Part shown: positions 23,540 through 33,989 of the stretch, one piece after another | Numbering within the stretch: the first letter of the stretch is position 1 | How the letters are laid out: each line of letters begins with the position of its first letter | Source of the DNA: Phlebotomus papatasi | Lineage: Eukaryota > Arthropoda > Insecta > Diptera > Psychodidae | Direction of reading: 5' to 3' | NCBI RefSeq assembly: GCF_024763615.1 | Contig: NC_077222.1 | Location: 105,805,417 to 105,869,416 of the forward strand | Length of the DNA: 64,000 nucleotides | Notes under the pieces: model-generated | Database searches by the model: none | What the model was told of the DNA's origin: nothing | Seen by the model: the letters and a program-made list of their open reading frames with translations, nothing else | Program-made: the position numbers and the translations under genes

Positions 23540-24712
23540 GCCAGAATGGGTCGAAATCCCAAAAAACCTCAGTGCCGAAAAACCAAAATTTCAAAGACTC
23601 AAATCCTGAATAGGTTTAAATCTCACATAGGTCGAAGTTCAGAATAACTTTCAAAATTCCGAAAATTCATAACCACTAATAGGGCAAAATTTCGAATAAG
23701 CCAAAATCCCGAATGGACTAATATCCCGAAAAGCCAAAATCTTTGATAAGACCAAAATGTAGAGTGTGCTAAAATCCCAAAAGCCAAAATTCCGAAGAGC
23801 CAGAATCCTGAAAAGTCGAAATCTTGAATAGACTCAAATCCCGAAAAGCGAAAATTTCGAAGAGACAAAATCCCGATTGAGTCAATATCTCGAAAATCCG
23901 GAATTCTAAAACTTGAAATACCAAAAAGCCAAAACCTTGATTAAGCGAAAATTTTGAATACTCAAAATCTTGAACTCGAATGACCAAAATCCCATATGGA
24001 CTAAAATCACAAAAAGCCAAAATCTTGAATAGACCAAAATCCCAAATACGATTAAATCCGGAAAAACCAAAATCCCGAAATGCAAAAATCTTGAATAGTC
24101 CAAAATCCCGAATGAGGTAAAATCCTAGAAGCCGAAATTCCGAAAAGCCAAAATCACGAATCGGCTTAAAACCCGAAAAGCCAAAATCATGAACAGACCA
24201 AAATCTCGAGTGAGCTGAAATCCCGAAAATTCAAATTTTTGAAGATCCAAAATCCCGAGTGGGTCAAAATTCCGAAAATTCAGAATCCTAAAAGTTCTAA
24301 AAGAATTCTCAAAGAAAAGCAAATTGCTGCATAGGCTAAAATCCTGAATAACCAAAATCCCGAATGAACTAAAATCCCGAAACGCTAAAATATTGAATAG
24401 TCCAAAATCCTGAATAATCAAAATCTAAAATGAGATAAAATCCTCTAAAAGCCAGAATTCCGAATAGCCAAAATCGCGAATCACCTAAAATCCAGAAAAG
24501 CCAAATTCCTGAAAATCCAAAATCTTGAATAGACCAAAATCTCGAGTAAGCTAAATTCCCGAAGAGCCAAAATTTGGATGAGCCAAAATTTATAATGGGT
24601 CAATATCCCGAAAGCCAACATCCCAAAAACTAATATCCCGAATAGCCAAAATATTGAATAGGCCAAAATTTCGAACGCCAAAATTTCGTGAAGTCAAAAT
24701 CCCGGTTTTCGA
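23540..24712 (-). repeat. GGATTTTGG minisatellite, block 2, inverted part
   Basis: More than 1.1 kb of units reading CCAAAATCCCGAA on the plus strand, i.e. the reverse complement of the other blocks. Spacers alternate (AAGCC or a GAATRGA-type word). Minus-strand frames read as FWLFGILAF-type repeats, as expected from the unit. The block meets a forward-orientation part at about 24713. Confidence 0.85.
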
Positions 24713-24895
24713 CCTTTGGCTTTTTTGGCTTTTGGCGTTTTCGACTTTTACGTTTTAATTGAGCTTTGAGTTTTGTGACCCATCCTGGATTCCGATCCAT
24801 TCGGGATTTTGGCTTTCCAGGATTTTGGCTTTTGGAATTTTAACTTTTAGAGGCTTTGACTCTTTCTGGATTTTTGTTTTTAAGATTTTTAGCGA
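24713..24895 (+). repeat. GGATTTTGG minisatellite, block 2, forward part
   Basis: After the word CCCGGTTTTCGACC the orientation flips and units read GGATTTTGGCTTTCCAGG and similar. With the preceding block this makes a large imperfect palindrome centred near 24705. Array length on the forward side is about 180 bases. Confidence 0.75.
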
Positions 24896-24899
24896 CACC

Positions 24900-26640
24900 C
24901 TTTGTGTAAAATTTTTAAAAAAAATTAAGATTCGATTTTTTCAAAATTCCTTCTTATTCTCGAGCTGTACTCACCTTGTTAAAACTTCAAAGCTAGAATA
25001 AAATAAATCTCTTTTCGTATTTGGGAACATTTCTTGCTGTTTTAACTTTCTAAATCCATGTAAGTCTTTAGTATTAGGAAACGTTAATTGTAATAAGAAT
25101 AATAATTTGACTAGTTTTTGCTACTTGGGATGCTTTATAGTAAATTATATTAAAAATCATTTGAAGGTGTTTTTTAATCTAACATAAGGTTTTAATGCTC
25201 AACTTACTGAGAATGATCTTTTTATTATTTTGATCTGGAGCTTGAAATTAGTACTAAGACGGCGATGGCCGATTAAGACGGCCTAATACTCAACGAGTAT
25301 TTAAACATTTTTTTTATAATTTTCAAATAAAACTTCATACACAAGGACCAAAATTAGATTTAAGTGATTCGTACTGAAATGTCAAGTACATTATTTACGA
25401 AATAAAATTATTGTGTGTACTCTATTGTATTGGGAAAAAGGAATTGAAAGAAATTCTATCAGTAAACAATGAATGGCGTGTGCTGATTTTTCAATTTATA
25501 TCCCGGAAGTTCAGAAAAGTTTTTCGCATTCTATTCTCTTACCATCATATTTTACTTTCCGATTTCTTTTCTTTTGCTTGTCTCTCCAGAAACACTTGAA
25601 GAATGTTTAACATTGTTCTAAAGCTAAGAAAAAAAGCATAAAAGACGATTCTCGACAGTAACATATTATTTGTGTTGAAATGTAAAAATTCATTTCAAAC
25701 TATGCATCGTCTTCATTTGGTCCTTCGTGCATCCACTGCAGAAACGTGCAAAATCTAGAACCCACCCACAATTGAATTTTCGTTTCTTTGGGAAAATTCA
25801 CTAACTTGTCAGTGTTCTCGCTGGGCCAAAATGGAGGTGTGGTGCGACAGAGGCAAAAGTTTGAACTTTAACTTTACTGTTCACGCGACGTCTTTAATTT
25901 TGCCAATTGCCAACTTGGCAAATGTTTCTTTGCAAACTCCCAAACATTCATCGTTGGTGTTGGGTAATGTTAGAATTTAAAGTGTTTCCCGGGGACCAAG
26001 GGGTAGGACTGCAGGGAGCTGAGGATGTGAAATAGGAGTGTACCAAGTGGATGGAAACTTGCAAATTTACTAAATCGATTTTCGACAGCGAATAAATTAA
26101 ACGTTTTAATTATTGAATTTCTCTGTTGCCAGCAATTTCACTATGTTATAATACCCCCGCAGCCCCATCTTTCACTAAAAACTAAAGCAATGAAGGAACA
26201 AATTCCAATTGCAATTTCCAAATAAGCTCAGGCGTATGAGGCGGAAGAAGTAAGTGTAATTTTAACAGAAAGTTCATCAGCATTTTCTAATTTACATTCC
26301 CTCCTTTTTGTAAAACTCATCATCTTCTCACACGCCAACACTATTTTCGGGGTTTACTTTTGCGCCACCGAAAAGCTCTCGAGACCCCACATGCACTTCC
26401 TATTATTGAGCTTTCGTCATGTCTCTGTCCTAATATAGCCAGTAAATACTAGAGGTGAGCGCTGTTCAGTTTGAAGCGGCTGAAAAGCTAATAATAGTTT
26501 CGCAAAACCGTATTTAACTAACTATGGAGTATTCACAAGTTTTCAATGCTAACCGTTAGATGGCGCTGCCTTAGAATATTTGCATCAGGCAATACTAAAT
26601 ATTTGTAATTTCATCGTGCAGCATTGCCATGAGGCCGATG
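24900..26640. other. Apparently single-copy sequence, no gene seen
   Basis: AT-rich to about 25700, then GC-richer (25720-26440). No frame over 63 codons. No repeat family found. Confidence 0.4.
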
Positions 26641-26667
26641 AGGCTTGAAATCTGTGCGGTACATTAT

Positions 26668-26770
26668 AATGTCAGTTGATCAGTAACTGTTTTAACTGCA
26701 TTTGCTGTGTCAGCATTCATTGTGAACGACAAATCGAAAATGCAGTTAGGACAGTTTCTAATCCTACCGA
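26668..26770 (+). repeat. Dispersed repeat H, copy 1
   Basis: Shares the ordered words GTTGATCAGTAACTG, CATTCAT, AACGACAAAT and ATGCAGTTA with 57950-58065. Similarity extends about 100 bases. Class unknown; no terminal repeats or tail visible. Confidence 0.55.
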
Positions 26771-27036
26771 CGGCATTTCATTTCACAGAAACGCAAACAA
26801 TATAGTTTTTTCCAGGGCGTCCCGGGTTATGCAAACACAATTGCCATTGGGAGTCAATTTCTGAAACCGTTTTTGATAAACCCCCTAAAGTATGCAAATT
26901 TTCTTGACACGGTTAAAAATTTTTTATGAATTAGTATCGAAAGGCATTTCAGAAGTCTTTCAATTCTATGAAGTGTGACAGAAGATGGACGAAAACACTG
27001 AAACTCTCTTGTTTTTCACAATTTTATTAATCTCCA

Positions 27037-27070
27037 TAACGTTTCGAGGATGAATGCCCTCTTCATTACG
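27037..27070 (-). repeat. ATGAAGA..GAAACGTT motif
   Basis: On the minus strand it reads GTAATGAAGAGGG, a six-base loop, then TCCTCGAAACGTTATGG. The GAGGG/TCCTC stem sits between a TGAAGA and a GAAA, as in a hammerhead core (CTGANGA..GAAA), but the leading C is A. Compare the motif at 15321-15356. Confidence 0.4.
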
Positions 27071-27185
27071 TATCGAATGTGGAATACGGAAGAGTCAAAT
27101 GGTGAACACTCTTTTCCCGAAAACTTGTGAAGAAAAGTGATCCATTATGTACTGGTGTAGGTTAGTAACGATCTTGCTACACGAA

Positions 27186-27370
27186 GGAGATGATAACTTA
27201 TCTCTATCGGGGTCGCGAACTTCTCAGGTTAGTAGCTCAGGCCTGCCGATCCTCCGCCACTTAAGAATAATGTTCAGAGTCGATCCCAAGACGATTCAAT
27301 GCAAAATCCTGAATTTGTTTCAGCCATTTTATTCCGGGTCTGCCTCGAGGTTCCCTAGCTACCTTGTGAT
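27186..27370 (-). mobile_element. GAT-tailed retroelement end, copy 2
   Basis: Reverse orientation copy of 7495-7695. On the plus strand the tail complement GGAGATGATAACTTATCTC comes first, followed by GGGGTCGCGAAC, CCGATCCTCCGCCACTT and GAGTCGATCCCAAG. The trinucleotide tail has decayed. The adjacent 27371-27396 continues with no known match. Confidence 0.65.
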
Positions 27371-27397
27371 AGCGTTGTCGTCGCAGTATCAGTAACA

Positions 27398-27494
27398 GTA
27401 ATCTGGTTATGCAACCAGATTACAGTATCTAACAGTAATCAGATAACAGATAACAGATACAGATAACAGTAATCTGGTTATGCAACCAGATTAC
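27398..27494 (+). repeat. Duplicated hairpin with AACAGATA spacer
   Basis: The 26-base palindrome GTAATCTGGTTATGCAACC plus AGATTAC occurs twice (27398-27423 and 27469-27494). Between them lie simple tandem words such as CAGATAACAGATAACAG. Each copy is a perfect 11-base stem with a four-base ATGC loop. Confidence 0.75.
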
Positions 27495-27499
27495 TGTGA

Positions 27500-28040
27500 A
27501 GCAGGATGCATGCCTATGGTCACCGGCCTTTCTGCCCAGGAGATACGGGTTTTGAGGTGGTCCGCGGTTAATATTCCTTAAGGACATTTCGTGGAAGCAA
27601 GAAAGCCGAATCCTGTTGCAATTTTCAAACAAACTATAAAATGTCCCAGAAATCAAACAAGATTTAAATTGAGCGGCATTTCTGAAATAAAGGTCCCCAA
27701 TGAATAATAAAAATACTACGGGACAGTTTATAGACTAGGGTTATTAAAAATCCATCACTAAATGATAGGACAACGCTTTTTTGTTTTTAAAAAATCTTTC
27801 AAAAATAATGAAATAATTTGGTTCGAGAATTTGTCAGAAAATTGACTTAACTTCGTCAATGCAGAGTGTCAAAAAATTCACAGAACTGAATCAATTGGGG
27901 GGCTAAATACACTTGTTATCCAAGAACAAGCCCTTAAAATGATTAATTAAGATTTTTTTCACAACAAAAGAAAAAGTTCTAGAAAAAGCGGTCATGAGGT
28001 GACCTACAACAAAACGCTAAGAGGCATTGCTTTAGAGCAG
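27500..28040. other. Spacer, nothing recognised
   Basis: GC-richer to about 27660, AT-rich after. No repeat copy and no coding frame with a motif. Confidence 0.35.
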
Positions 28041-28042
28041 TG

Positions 28043-28160
28043 GCGTGAAAGAACCGTTGAAACCGAATAAACGTCAAATGAAACATGTACGTTAATGGTC
28101 AAAACGCTACTATAACAAACTTATTTTGACGTTAATTCGGTTTCAACGGTTCTTGCACAC
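28043..28160. mobile_element. GTGTGCAAGAACC MITE, copy 1
   Basis: Inverted ends of about 35 bases: the left carries AAGAACCGTTGAAACCGAAT then AAACGTCAAA, the right carries TTTTGACGTTAATTCGG then TTTCAACGGTTCTTGCACAC. Only about 118 bases long, almost all of it palindromic apart from a short centre. Two more copies at 28368-28463 and 59376-59490. Confidence 0.85.
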
Positions 28161-28164
28161 CTAT

Positions 28165-28366
28165 CTTAAGTATAGTAAGTCGAACTTCAAAGAAAAGCAT
28201 AGAGAGTAAGAAGGTGGCCCTTTTAGAAGTCTGTCTTTCTCAATTCTTATACAGACGGCAATATAGTTACTTAATCGGCGATACAACCAATTGCTAGTCT
28301 TGGCCTGACTCAGGACCCGTCACCACTCGAACCTGTTACGCGCCGTCGGTCGGTCCATTGAGACAG
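28165..28366. other. GC-richer spacer between two MITE copies
   Basis: Contains GGACCCGTCACCACTCGAAC and GCGCCGTCGGTCGGTCC. No frame, no tRNA fold and no second copy. Possibly a retroelement fragment. Confidence 0.3.
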
Positions 28367-28367
28367 A

Positions 28368-28463
28368 GGTGTGTAAAAGCTGTTTGAATTTGTCAATTGT
28401 CAAAACGCTACCTGAACAAACTTATTTTGACGTATATTCGGTTTCAAACGGTTCTTGCACACC
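28368..28463. mobile_element. GTGTGCAAGAACC MITE, copy 2
   Basis: The right half matches copy 1 closely (ACAAACTTATTTTGACGT, then ATTCGGTTTCAAACGG, then TTCTTGCACACC). The left half is shortened: GGTGTGTAAAAGC then TGTTTGAATTTG, with the CGTCAAA part lost. It lies only 208 bases from copy 1. Confidence 0.75.
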
Positions 28464-28469
28464 CCTGCA

Positions 28470-28740
28470 TTATAGGATGGGTCGGCCTTGGTTCTTCAAA
28501 GCGTAGAGTCCGCCTCTAAAGACTTTCCAGGCAGGGTCGTCCTCATCCTTTCCTTCTCTGGGTCATTGTCGTTGGTTCAATCCCTATCCGAAACTCCTTC
28601 CGTCTTTCTGAGAAATCCTGCTTTTGCGGAGAAAGGTTGTCAGCCCCTCGCCCAGTACTCTCTAGAAAGACCAGATCCCTTTTTCGAATTCCTCGCCTAT
28701 ATAACCAGAACTCAGGACGTCAAAGTCCTCTAAACAAAAC
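28470..28740 (+). other. GC-richer block with an 81-codon frame
   Basis: The plus-strand frame 28488-28733 is uninterrupted but shows no domain. Its amino-acid mix (Ser/Leu/Pro) is unremarkable. The block stands out from its AT-rich surroundings and follows the MITE pair, so an old retroelement fragment is as likely as an exon. No splice consensus that I trust. Confidence 0.25.
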
Positions 28741-28744
28741 TTTC

Positions 28745-30005
28745 AAAAGACTTACGTTATCTTTTCGATCGAATGTGAAGTTATTATAACAAGTAAAAAT
28801 AAGGTAATATTGAAGTAAAAATGTGGTTAGATTTCAGTGATGCTTCGAGTCATTTCAATGACGTACGAATAACGTTTTTATGACCTCATTTACACACTTT
28901 CGTTTAGTAAAATTCTGCAATTTGAAAAAGTAGTGTACAGCGATAGGCAATACATAGTATGATGTAGCATTTCCTATAATTTCATCAATTTGAACCAAAC
29001 GACAGAAGTCAGCCGGATAAGATTCAAGCAGCTGAGACGTCCAACTGTTTTAAAACCACTCTTTTTATTGAAATTGTTGCTTAGTTTTCTGATTTTGGCC
29101 ATATGGAAGCTCCATGACCACAGATTTTCCCTACAATCTCCATCTCTGTTTCCCATTTAATTCACAACAGAACTTTGGTATTCTGCATCCACTTCATTTT
29201 GCGGGAAAATTCACGAGGGCGCCAACATATCCTCCAATAGAGAGTACTTCGACACTTCCGTTCAACATGAAAATTTCACCACAAACTTGTATGACGCTCC
29301 CTTGTGTTTTAATACTTTCAGAGGAGCCAAACACCCGTGAAAGTTCCACATGCACAAGAAGATGTTGAGGTGCAAAAAAGAGGCTAAATCCCATCCAAGA
29401 CATACAGGGCAGCAAAAAAGTTTCCTTGTTTATTTTGTGTTGCTCCAAAGTTCACTGTACTGAGCTTAGTGTCAGTCAAAAGCTCACGTGCTACATGCTG
29501 TATAAATTCTCACGAAAAAATGCAATATATACTTACCTATATTTAAAAAAAAGCACTAATAAATATTTTCAGGATGAGAGAAAAGCCAAGAAAATTTTAG
29601 CTACATTTTTCCTTTCAATTCCCAAGAAGGCAAAACTCCGTTAAGATTCTCTAATTTTAAGCAGTAAAGACTTTGTGCCAGATGGTAAGATGATTGAGAA
29701 ATTAAATCGATAAATAATTAAGTATCTTCCACTTATTATCACTGGTAATAAATTGAACTCCATGGAGAAATCTGCAATGTTCAAATTATTAAACATTCAA
29801 TCAATTTTCTCTCAGTAGAAGTGATTATACTGACTAAATTAATACAGTGTATGCAGAATTTGCAATTACTTTAGGTTTATCTCCACACTCAGTTCTAGAA
29901 AACATAATTTGTTTTCATTACAACTTAAGACATAGTTTATTATTTTTTTCAATGTGATATTAATAATATCTGAAGAAATTTCGTAAAAAAGTTTACGAAG
30001 AAATT
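28745..30005. other. Apparently single-copy sequence, no gene seen
   Basis: Overlapping short frames on both strands at 29114-29450 have no motif. The rest is AT-rich. No repeat recognised. Confidence 0.4.
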
Positions 30006-30008
30006 TTG

Positions 30009-30225
30009 TAAAGTAAAGTGTCCTCGCCCGACCGGTTCCTCTTCTCGACCGATAGATTTATTTATTCAATTTATTTATATTTGGTATAATATTTTGCGTC
30101 TAACATTAATAGGTCAATCAATCCATAAATAATACGAAAACCAATGACAAATTCATATAAATTGACGAAATTGACCAACTGGTCGAGTCGAGGAACCCGG
30201 ACGAGTAAGTGTGGAGGGTACTTTA
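30009..30225. mobile_element. MITE with CCGACCGG/CTCGACC ends, copy 1
   Basis: Imperfect inverted ends of about 45 bases: left TAAAGTAAAGTGTCCTCGCC then GACCGGTTCCTC; right (reverse-complemented) TAAAGTACCCTCCACAC then TCGTCCGGGTTCCTCGAC. A partial second copy in the other orientation lies at 41205-41392. Confidence 0.7.
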
Positions 30226-30269
30226 CCTTCCTGGATATATTCTTGAAAGGGTTCTTGAATATTCCAAGT

Positions 30270-30437
30270 ATAGGGTAAGATAGGGTAATTTGAAATCATG
30301 CCCTTAAAAACCCTTAAAAGGGTGTAAAATTAACATAAAAATGTTGATATATTTCTACACCTAAAAAGTGTTAAAGTTATGATGAGGAAAAAAAGTTAAT
30401 CACATACCCGTTTTTTCTCAGTGTACATCATACCCTA
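30270..30437. mobile_element. Short TAGGG-ended element, uncertain
   Basis: The left end TAGGGTAAGATAGGGTAAT continues TTGAAATCATG, like the MITE at 14127. The only possible right end is CATCATACCCTA near 30425-30436, which matches the left end for about nine bases. Either a degraded copy or a solo end. Confidence 0.4.
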
Positions 30438-30744
30438 AAGCTGGCTATACATTAGACATAATTTATTGAAATATTTCTTTTCAATGTCAAATATTGACAA
30501 GGATTTCCTCCACATTGCAAAGATTTATTGACATAAATGTTTCAATATTGATGAAAATTGTCCAGTGTGTAGGCAAATATTGAAATATTTGTTTCAATAT
30601 GGAACATTTTATTCAATATTTTATTTCTTTATTTTGAATGGCTGCAAACTAGGCCAAATTATGTCAATAAATAATTTCAAAGTCACATTGAAATAAAATT
30701 TCAAAAAAAAATCTAAATATCAAATTGATTTAATATTCACTTCA

Positions 30745-31200
30745 ATATTTTTTAATGGTCAGGAATCTTCGTCCTTCAGAACATCACAGAACTGCTGGAT
30801 TTTCCTTGTTCATGAATGAAAGCACATCCAAGATCAAAATCGAAGTCAAGACACATTTCTCCTGCTTCCTCCAGAAAATCACTGATTCTTGGAATTTGGT
30901 TATATATTTTGTTCAATCTCCTCAAGAACCCAACTTGGTCAGCATTAATCACCTGCTTCCTCCAGAAAATCTCAGAACTTCTGGGATTTTCTTGAATATT
31001 ATGCCCAAAACACTTCAGATACTTTCTGTGGTTAGAGGATTCCTGGAGCTTCCTCCAGAATCCCAGATCTTCTGGGATTTTTTTTGAAAATTATGTCAAG
31101 AACCAGTCAAATACGTTCGGTGGTCAGGGGATTCCCGGAGCTTCCTCCAGGAAATCCCAGATCTTCTGGAATTTTCTTGTTCATTATGCCCGAAGCACTT
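30745..31200 (+). repeat. 93-base tandem units, left arm
   Basis: Units contain GGAGCTTCCTCCAG, then AATCCCAGATCTTCTGGGAT, then TTATGCCC..CACTTC. The AGATCT-centred word AATCCCAGAAGATCTGGGAT type is itself palindromic. Frames stay open because the period is a multiple of three; no protein is implied. Confidence 0.75.
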
Positions 31201-31377
31201 CCTATAAGTATAATTTTATGATACGAATTGCAATCCTACGGAGGGAACGAAGGCTTGTAATTGTGGCCATCCAGTCCTTTTGCTCGCGATGGTAAACTCT
31301 CCTACGGTATGATACGAAGCATGATCCTGAAAGTCTGTGAGAATTCAAGTTATTATTTCTATTTGGCTTTTGTTTCC

Positions 31378-31720
31378 AATCTGAAGTGTTTTTGATATAA
31401 TACAAGAAAATTCCAGAAGATCTGGGATTTCCTGGAGGAAGCTCCAGGAATCCTCTGACCACAGAAAGTGTCTGAAGTGTTTTTGACAAAATATACAATA
31501 AAATCCCAGAAGATCTGAGATTTCCTGGAGGAAGCTCAAGGAATCCTCTGACCACAGAAAGTATCTGAAGTGCTTTGGGCATAATGAACAAGAAAATCCC
31601 AGAAGATCTGGGATTTCTGGAGGAAGCTCCAGAAATCCTCTGACCAACTTGGTTATTTTTGGGTGTTATTGGCAAAATACGGAAGAAAATCCCAGAAGAT
31701 CTGTGAATCCCTGACTAGAC
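31378..31720 (-). repeat. 93-base tandem units, right arm
   Basis: About three and a half inverted copies of the left-arm unit (GATCTGGGATTTCCTGGAGG, AAGCTCCAGGAATCCTCTG). A minus-strand 157-codon frame (31202-31675) repeats a 31-residue motif (SVVRGFLELPPG). The unit length of 93 explains the open frame. Confidence 0.75.
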
Positions 31721-31975
31721 TGATGTTTTTAGTATTGAAGTTTTAATATTGAAGTCAATTTGTTCAGTGTTTAGGCAATTATTGAAATATTGGTTTCAAT
31801 ATTCGCTTCAATATTGAAGTTTCTTTTCAATGTCACTTTGAAATGCTATTATTTCAATAATTTGTCTAATGTGTAGACAGCTTAATAAAGCCTAGAAGGC
31901 CTAAAAGAGTTCAGAGATCACCATAGATACGGTGACTTTTCCTCCTAGTGATCGTAAACTTATCTAAAATCCTAA

Positions 31976-32010
31976 TAGGGGAGATCGGGGTAGAATTAGT
32001 CAAAATTAAA
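31976..32010 (+). mobile_element. Solo TAGGG end
   Basis: TAGGGGAGATCGGGGTAGAA continues TTAGTCAAAATT. No inverted partner found within the next 1.3 kb. The phrase resembles the end at 41073 (CCGGAGCAAAATTAGCCAG). Confidence 0.4.
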
Positions 32011-32014
32011 ATTA

Positions 32015-33220
32015 GACAGTGAGTTAATCTATTTTGCCCTAAATGGAACATTGAGCAAAATACTATTTAGTAAGAGTAACCACCTTCATCTTTATCCATT
32101 GAAATATGTATTTATCGGTCAGATTAAAATTGAAAATGATTGATGGGCGTGGCTTAAAAAGTACGTGGAAGTAGATATCCTATCCTTTTTTATTAAACAT
32201 TTTACTTGATTTTGCACATTCCCACTGCACTGTATTTTGCAATCACTGTGATCACTGTCCAGGATTTCGAAAAATAGATTTTTACTGACCAAAAAATTGT
32301 GTTTTTCATTATTTATTTATTTATTTGAAATTTAAAACTTTATATTTTTTATATTAATTCAATTTATTGACGAGAATCAAATTTCTTTATTAACAGTTCA
32401 CAAACATTTCTCGCTAAAAGCTATTCTAGCGCTAAAAAAAACAAATATCAATATTACCGTCAAAGAACATTCTATCGAATGATGGCTGTTGAAAGTAAGC
32501 TTCAGCTTTTATCGAATGATACAGCTTTATTTATTGGAGGATGAAATTTATCACGTGGAAAGTCTTTCTATTCTGTTCACAAACAAATAAATACTGAATA
32601 ATTCCATTCATCAGTCAAATGGAATATATCGCCTCGCAACTGAATCTCTTTCGTTCACATATCATCTCATTTCTCAATGGATGGAAATAAAAGTTCATAC
32701 TGGACTTTTTTTTGTCTGAACGGTTCCATGTTTGAAATTTGTGCACAAATGTCCAAATATTTGATTTAAACTCGACCCAAAACATCGTGACAAAACACTC
32801 ATGTCAATACAAATGTTTTAGCGCGCGAAAAGGCGGTTTCATGTTCTGAAAATTGTCAGCTATATACTGGCAACGGGGTAAAAAAAAAACAAGAAGTGAC
32901 ATACAGAATATAAATTGCATTGTAAAATATCAAAAATGTGTCATGTTATACTTTTTTTCCCATCCTCTCATGACACGCCCAACATTGATACATTTTGCCA
33001 GGAAAATGGTAGTATCATATGGTGAGAACAACAATAAATTAAGCCATTTTGGGGTAATGTAGTTGAATATTTTGCCCATTCATTGTTAAAGTATCATGTT
33101 CACATTTTAATAACTATTGCAGAAATTATCGTAAGCTTGGGATATTGTTTTACATTATGAATTTATAGGAAATAAATCTTGGTTATTTCATAGACACTCA
33201 ATTAAAGTTGTAAATTAATA
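32015..33220. other. Apparently single-copy sequence, no gene seen
   Basis: AT-rich. The segment 32050-32150 has weak similarity to 41130-41180 (GAAATATGTATTTATCGG against an inverted TGTATTTCAATAGG phrase). No gene-like structure. Confidence 0.35.
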
Positions 33221-33224
33221 AATG

Positions 33225-33425
33225 AGTACTAAGCCTAGATCAGCTTATTGTAGGCAAGATACTCAATGTGGCTCAAATCAGAATGTATGCAAATTTAATT
33301 TGGGAATGAAGTTGAAGCACGTAATGCAGTAATTTCAAATCAAATTCGTCAAATAAATACAAATATTTTGTTTAAACCAATATATTTAGGATTCGGATGG
33401 ACTGACAGAAGGATGATAGCTGAAC
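33225..33425 (+). repeat. Dispersed repeat I, copy 1
   Basis: Shares TAAGCCTAGATCAGCTTATT, AATTGCATGCAAA-like and ATATTTAGGAT..GGA.TGACAGAA words with 48154-48345, in the same order and orientation, over about 200 bases. No terminal repeats found. Class unknown. Confidence 0.65.
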
Positions 33426-33714
33426 TTGGTTTCTCTTCCATCAAGTAGCCATTATGTGCTGACCAGACCTACGGCTTAAGGCAAGAGATGGCTTAACGTA
33501 ATTATAATCAAAAAATGACTAGACTACATTACATGGTTTACATGGAATTAGATGATTTTCCGGCCTAAGGTCAAGACAGATAATATCCTGCAGATATCCT
33601 CCATTGCACCTGCAACCTGATCAACAATGCGATATACTTATTAAATTTCTAAGTAATATTGTCTAAAACCAAACTGAATGGACAGGTATTAGATTGTAGT
33701 AGGACTGTTGAGAC

Positions 33715-33985
33715 TGTTCATCTGGGCACTCAATGAGTCAAGTGGTATAGCACTCGCTCTATGATGCAAGTGTCCCTTTAGGTCACCAGGAATTTTTCTA
33801 GCGTTAAAGACGTTCGAATTGCATCCAGTGAGCTTCACTGAACTTGATTCCACGGGGCATAGGACTAACCCCATCCCTGTATAAGAAAAAAGTATTAATG
33901 GATGTCCCGAACTTCCCCTGTGGGAAAGCCTAGATCCTCTATGGAACGTTCTAAATACCACCATTATTATTATTATTATTACTGT
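33715..33985 (+). mobile_element. SINE with tRNA-like head and ATT tail
   Basis: The 5' part reads GAGTCAAGTGGTATAGCACT then CGCTCTATGATGCAAGTG, like a tRNA D-arm and anticodon arm. A B-box-like GTTCGAA follows at 33812, but with an insertion of about 30 bases (33775-33810) between them. It ends in an ATT trinucleotide run (33962-33980), the kind of tail left by target-primed reverse transcription with an I- or R1-like partner. A 91-codon antisense frame is a shadow. Confidence 0.6.
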
Positions 33986-33989
33986 TGAG

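Larger units (their letters stand above)
30438..31883. mobile_element. 1.45-kb composite inverted element
   Basis: Ends are inverted: left AAGCTGGCTATACATTAGAC, right (reverse-complemented) AAGCTGTCTACACATTAGAC. Both continue into AATTTATTGAAA-like and CAATATTGAAATATT-like words. Inside, 93-base tandem units point forward at about 30745-31200 and inward again at about 31378-31720, separated by a 175-base unique centre. The whole is thus a large foldback carrying mirrored satellite arms. Confidence 0.75.

Noticed and set aside
31202..31675. 157-codon minus-strand frame with a 31-residue repeat
   Set aside because: Explained by a 93-base tandem DNA unit, whose length is a multiple of three. 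The same units occur inverted on the other side of the element.
30745..31720. CRISPR-like array (regular repeats)
   Set aside because: Repeats are contiguous and diverged, with no unique spacers, in a eukaryotic setting.
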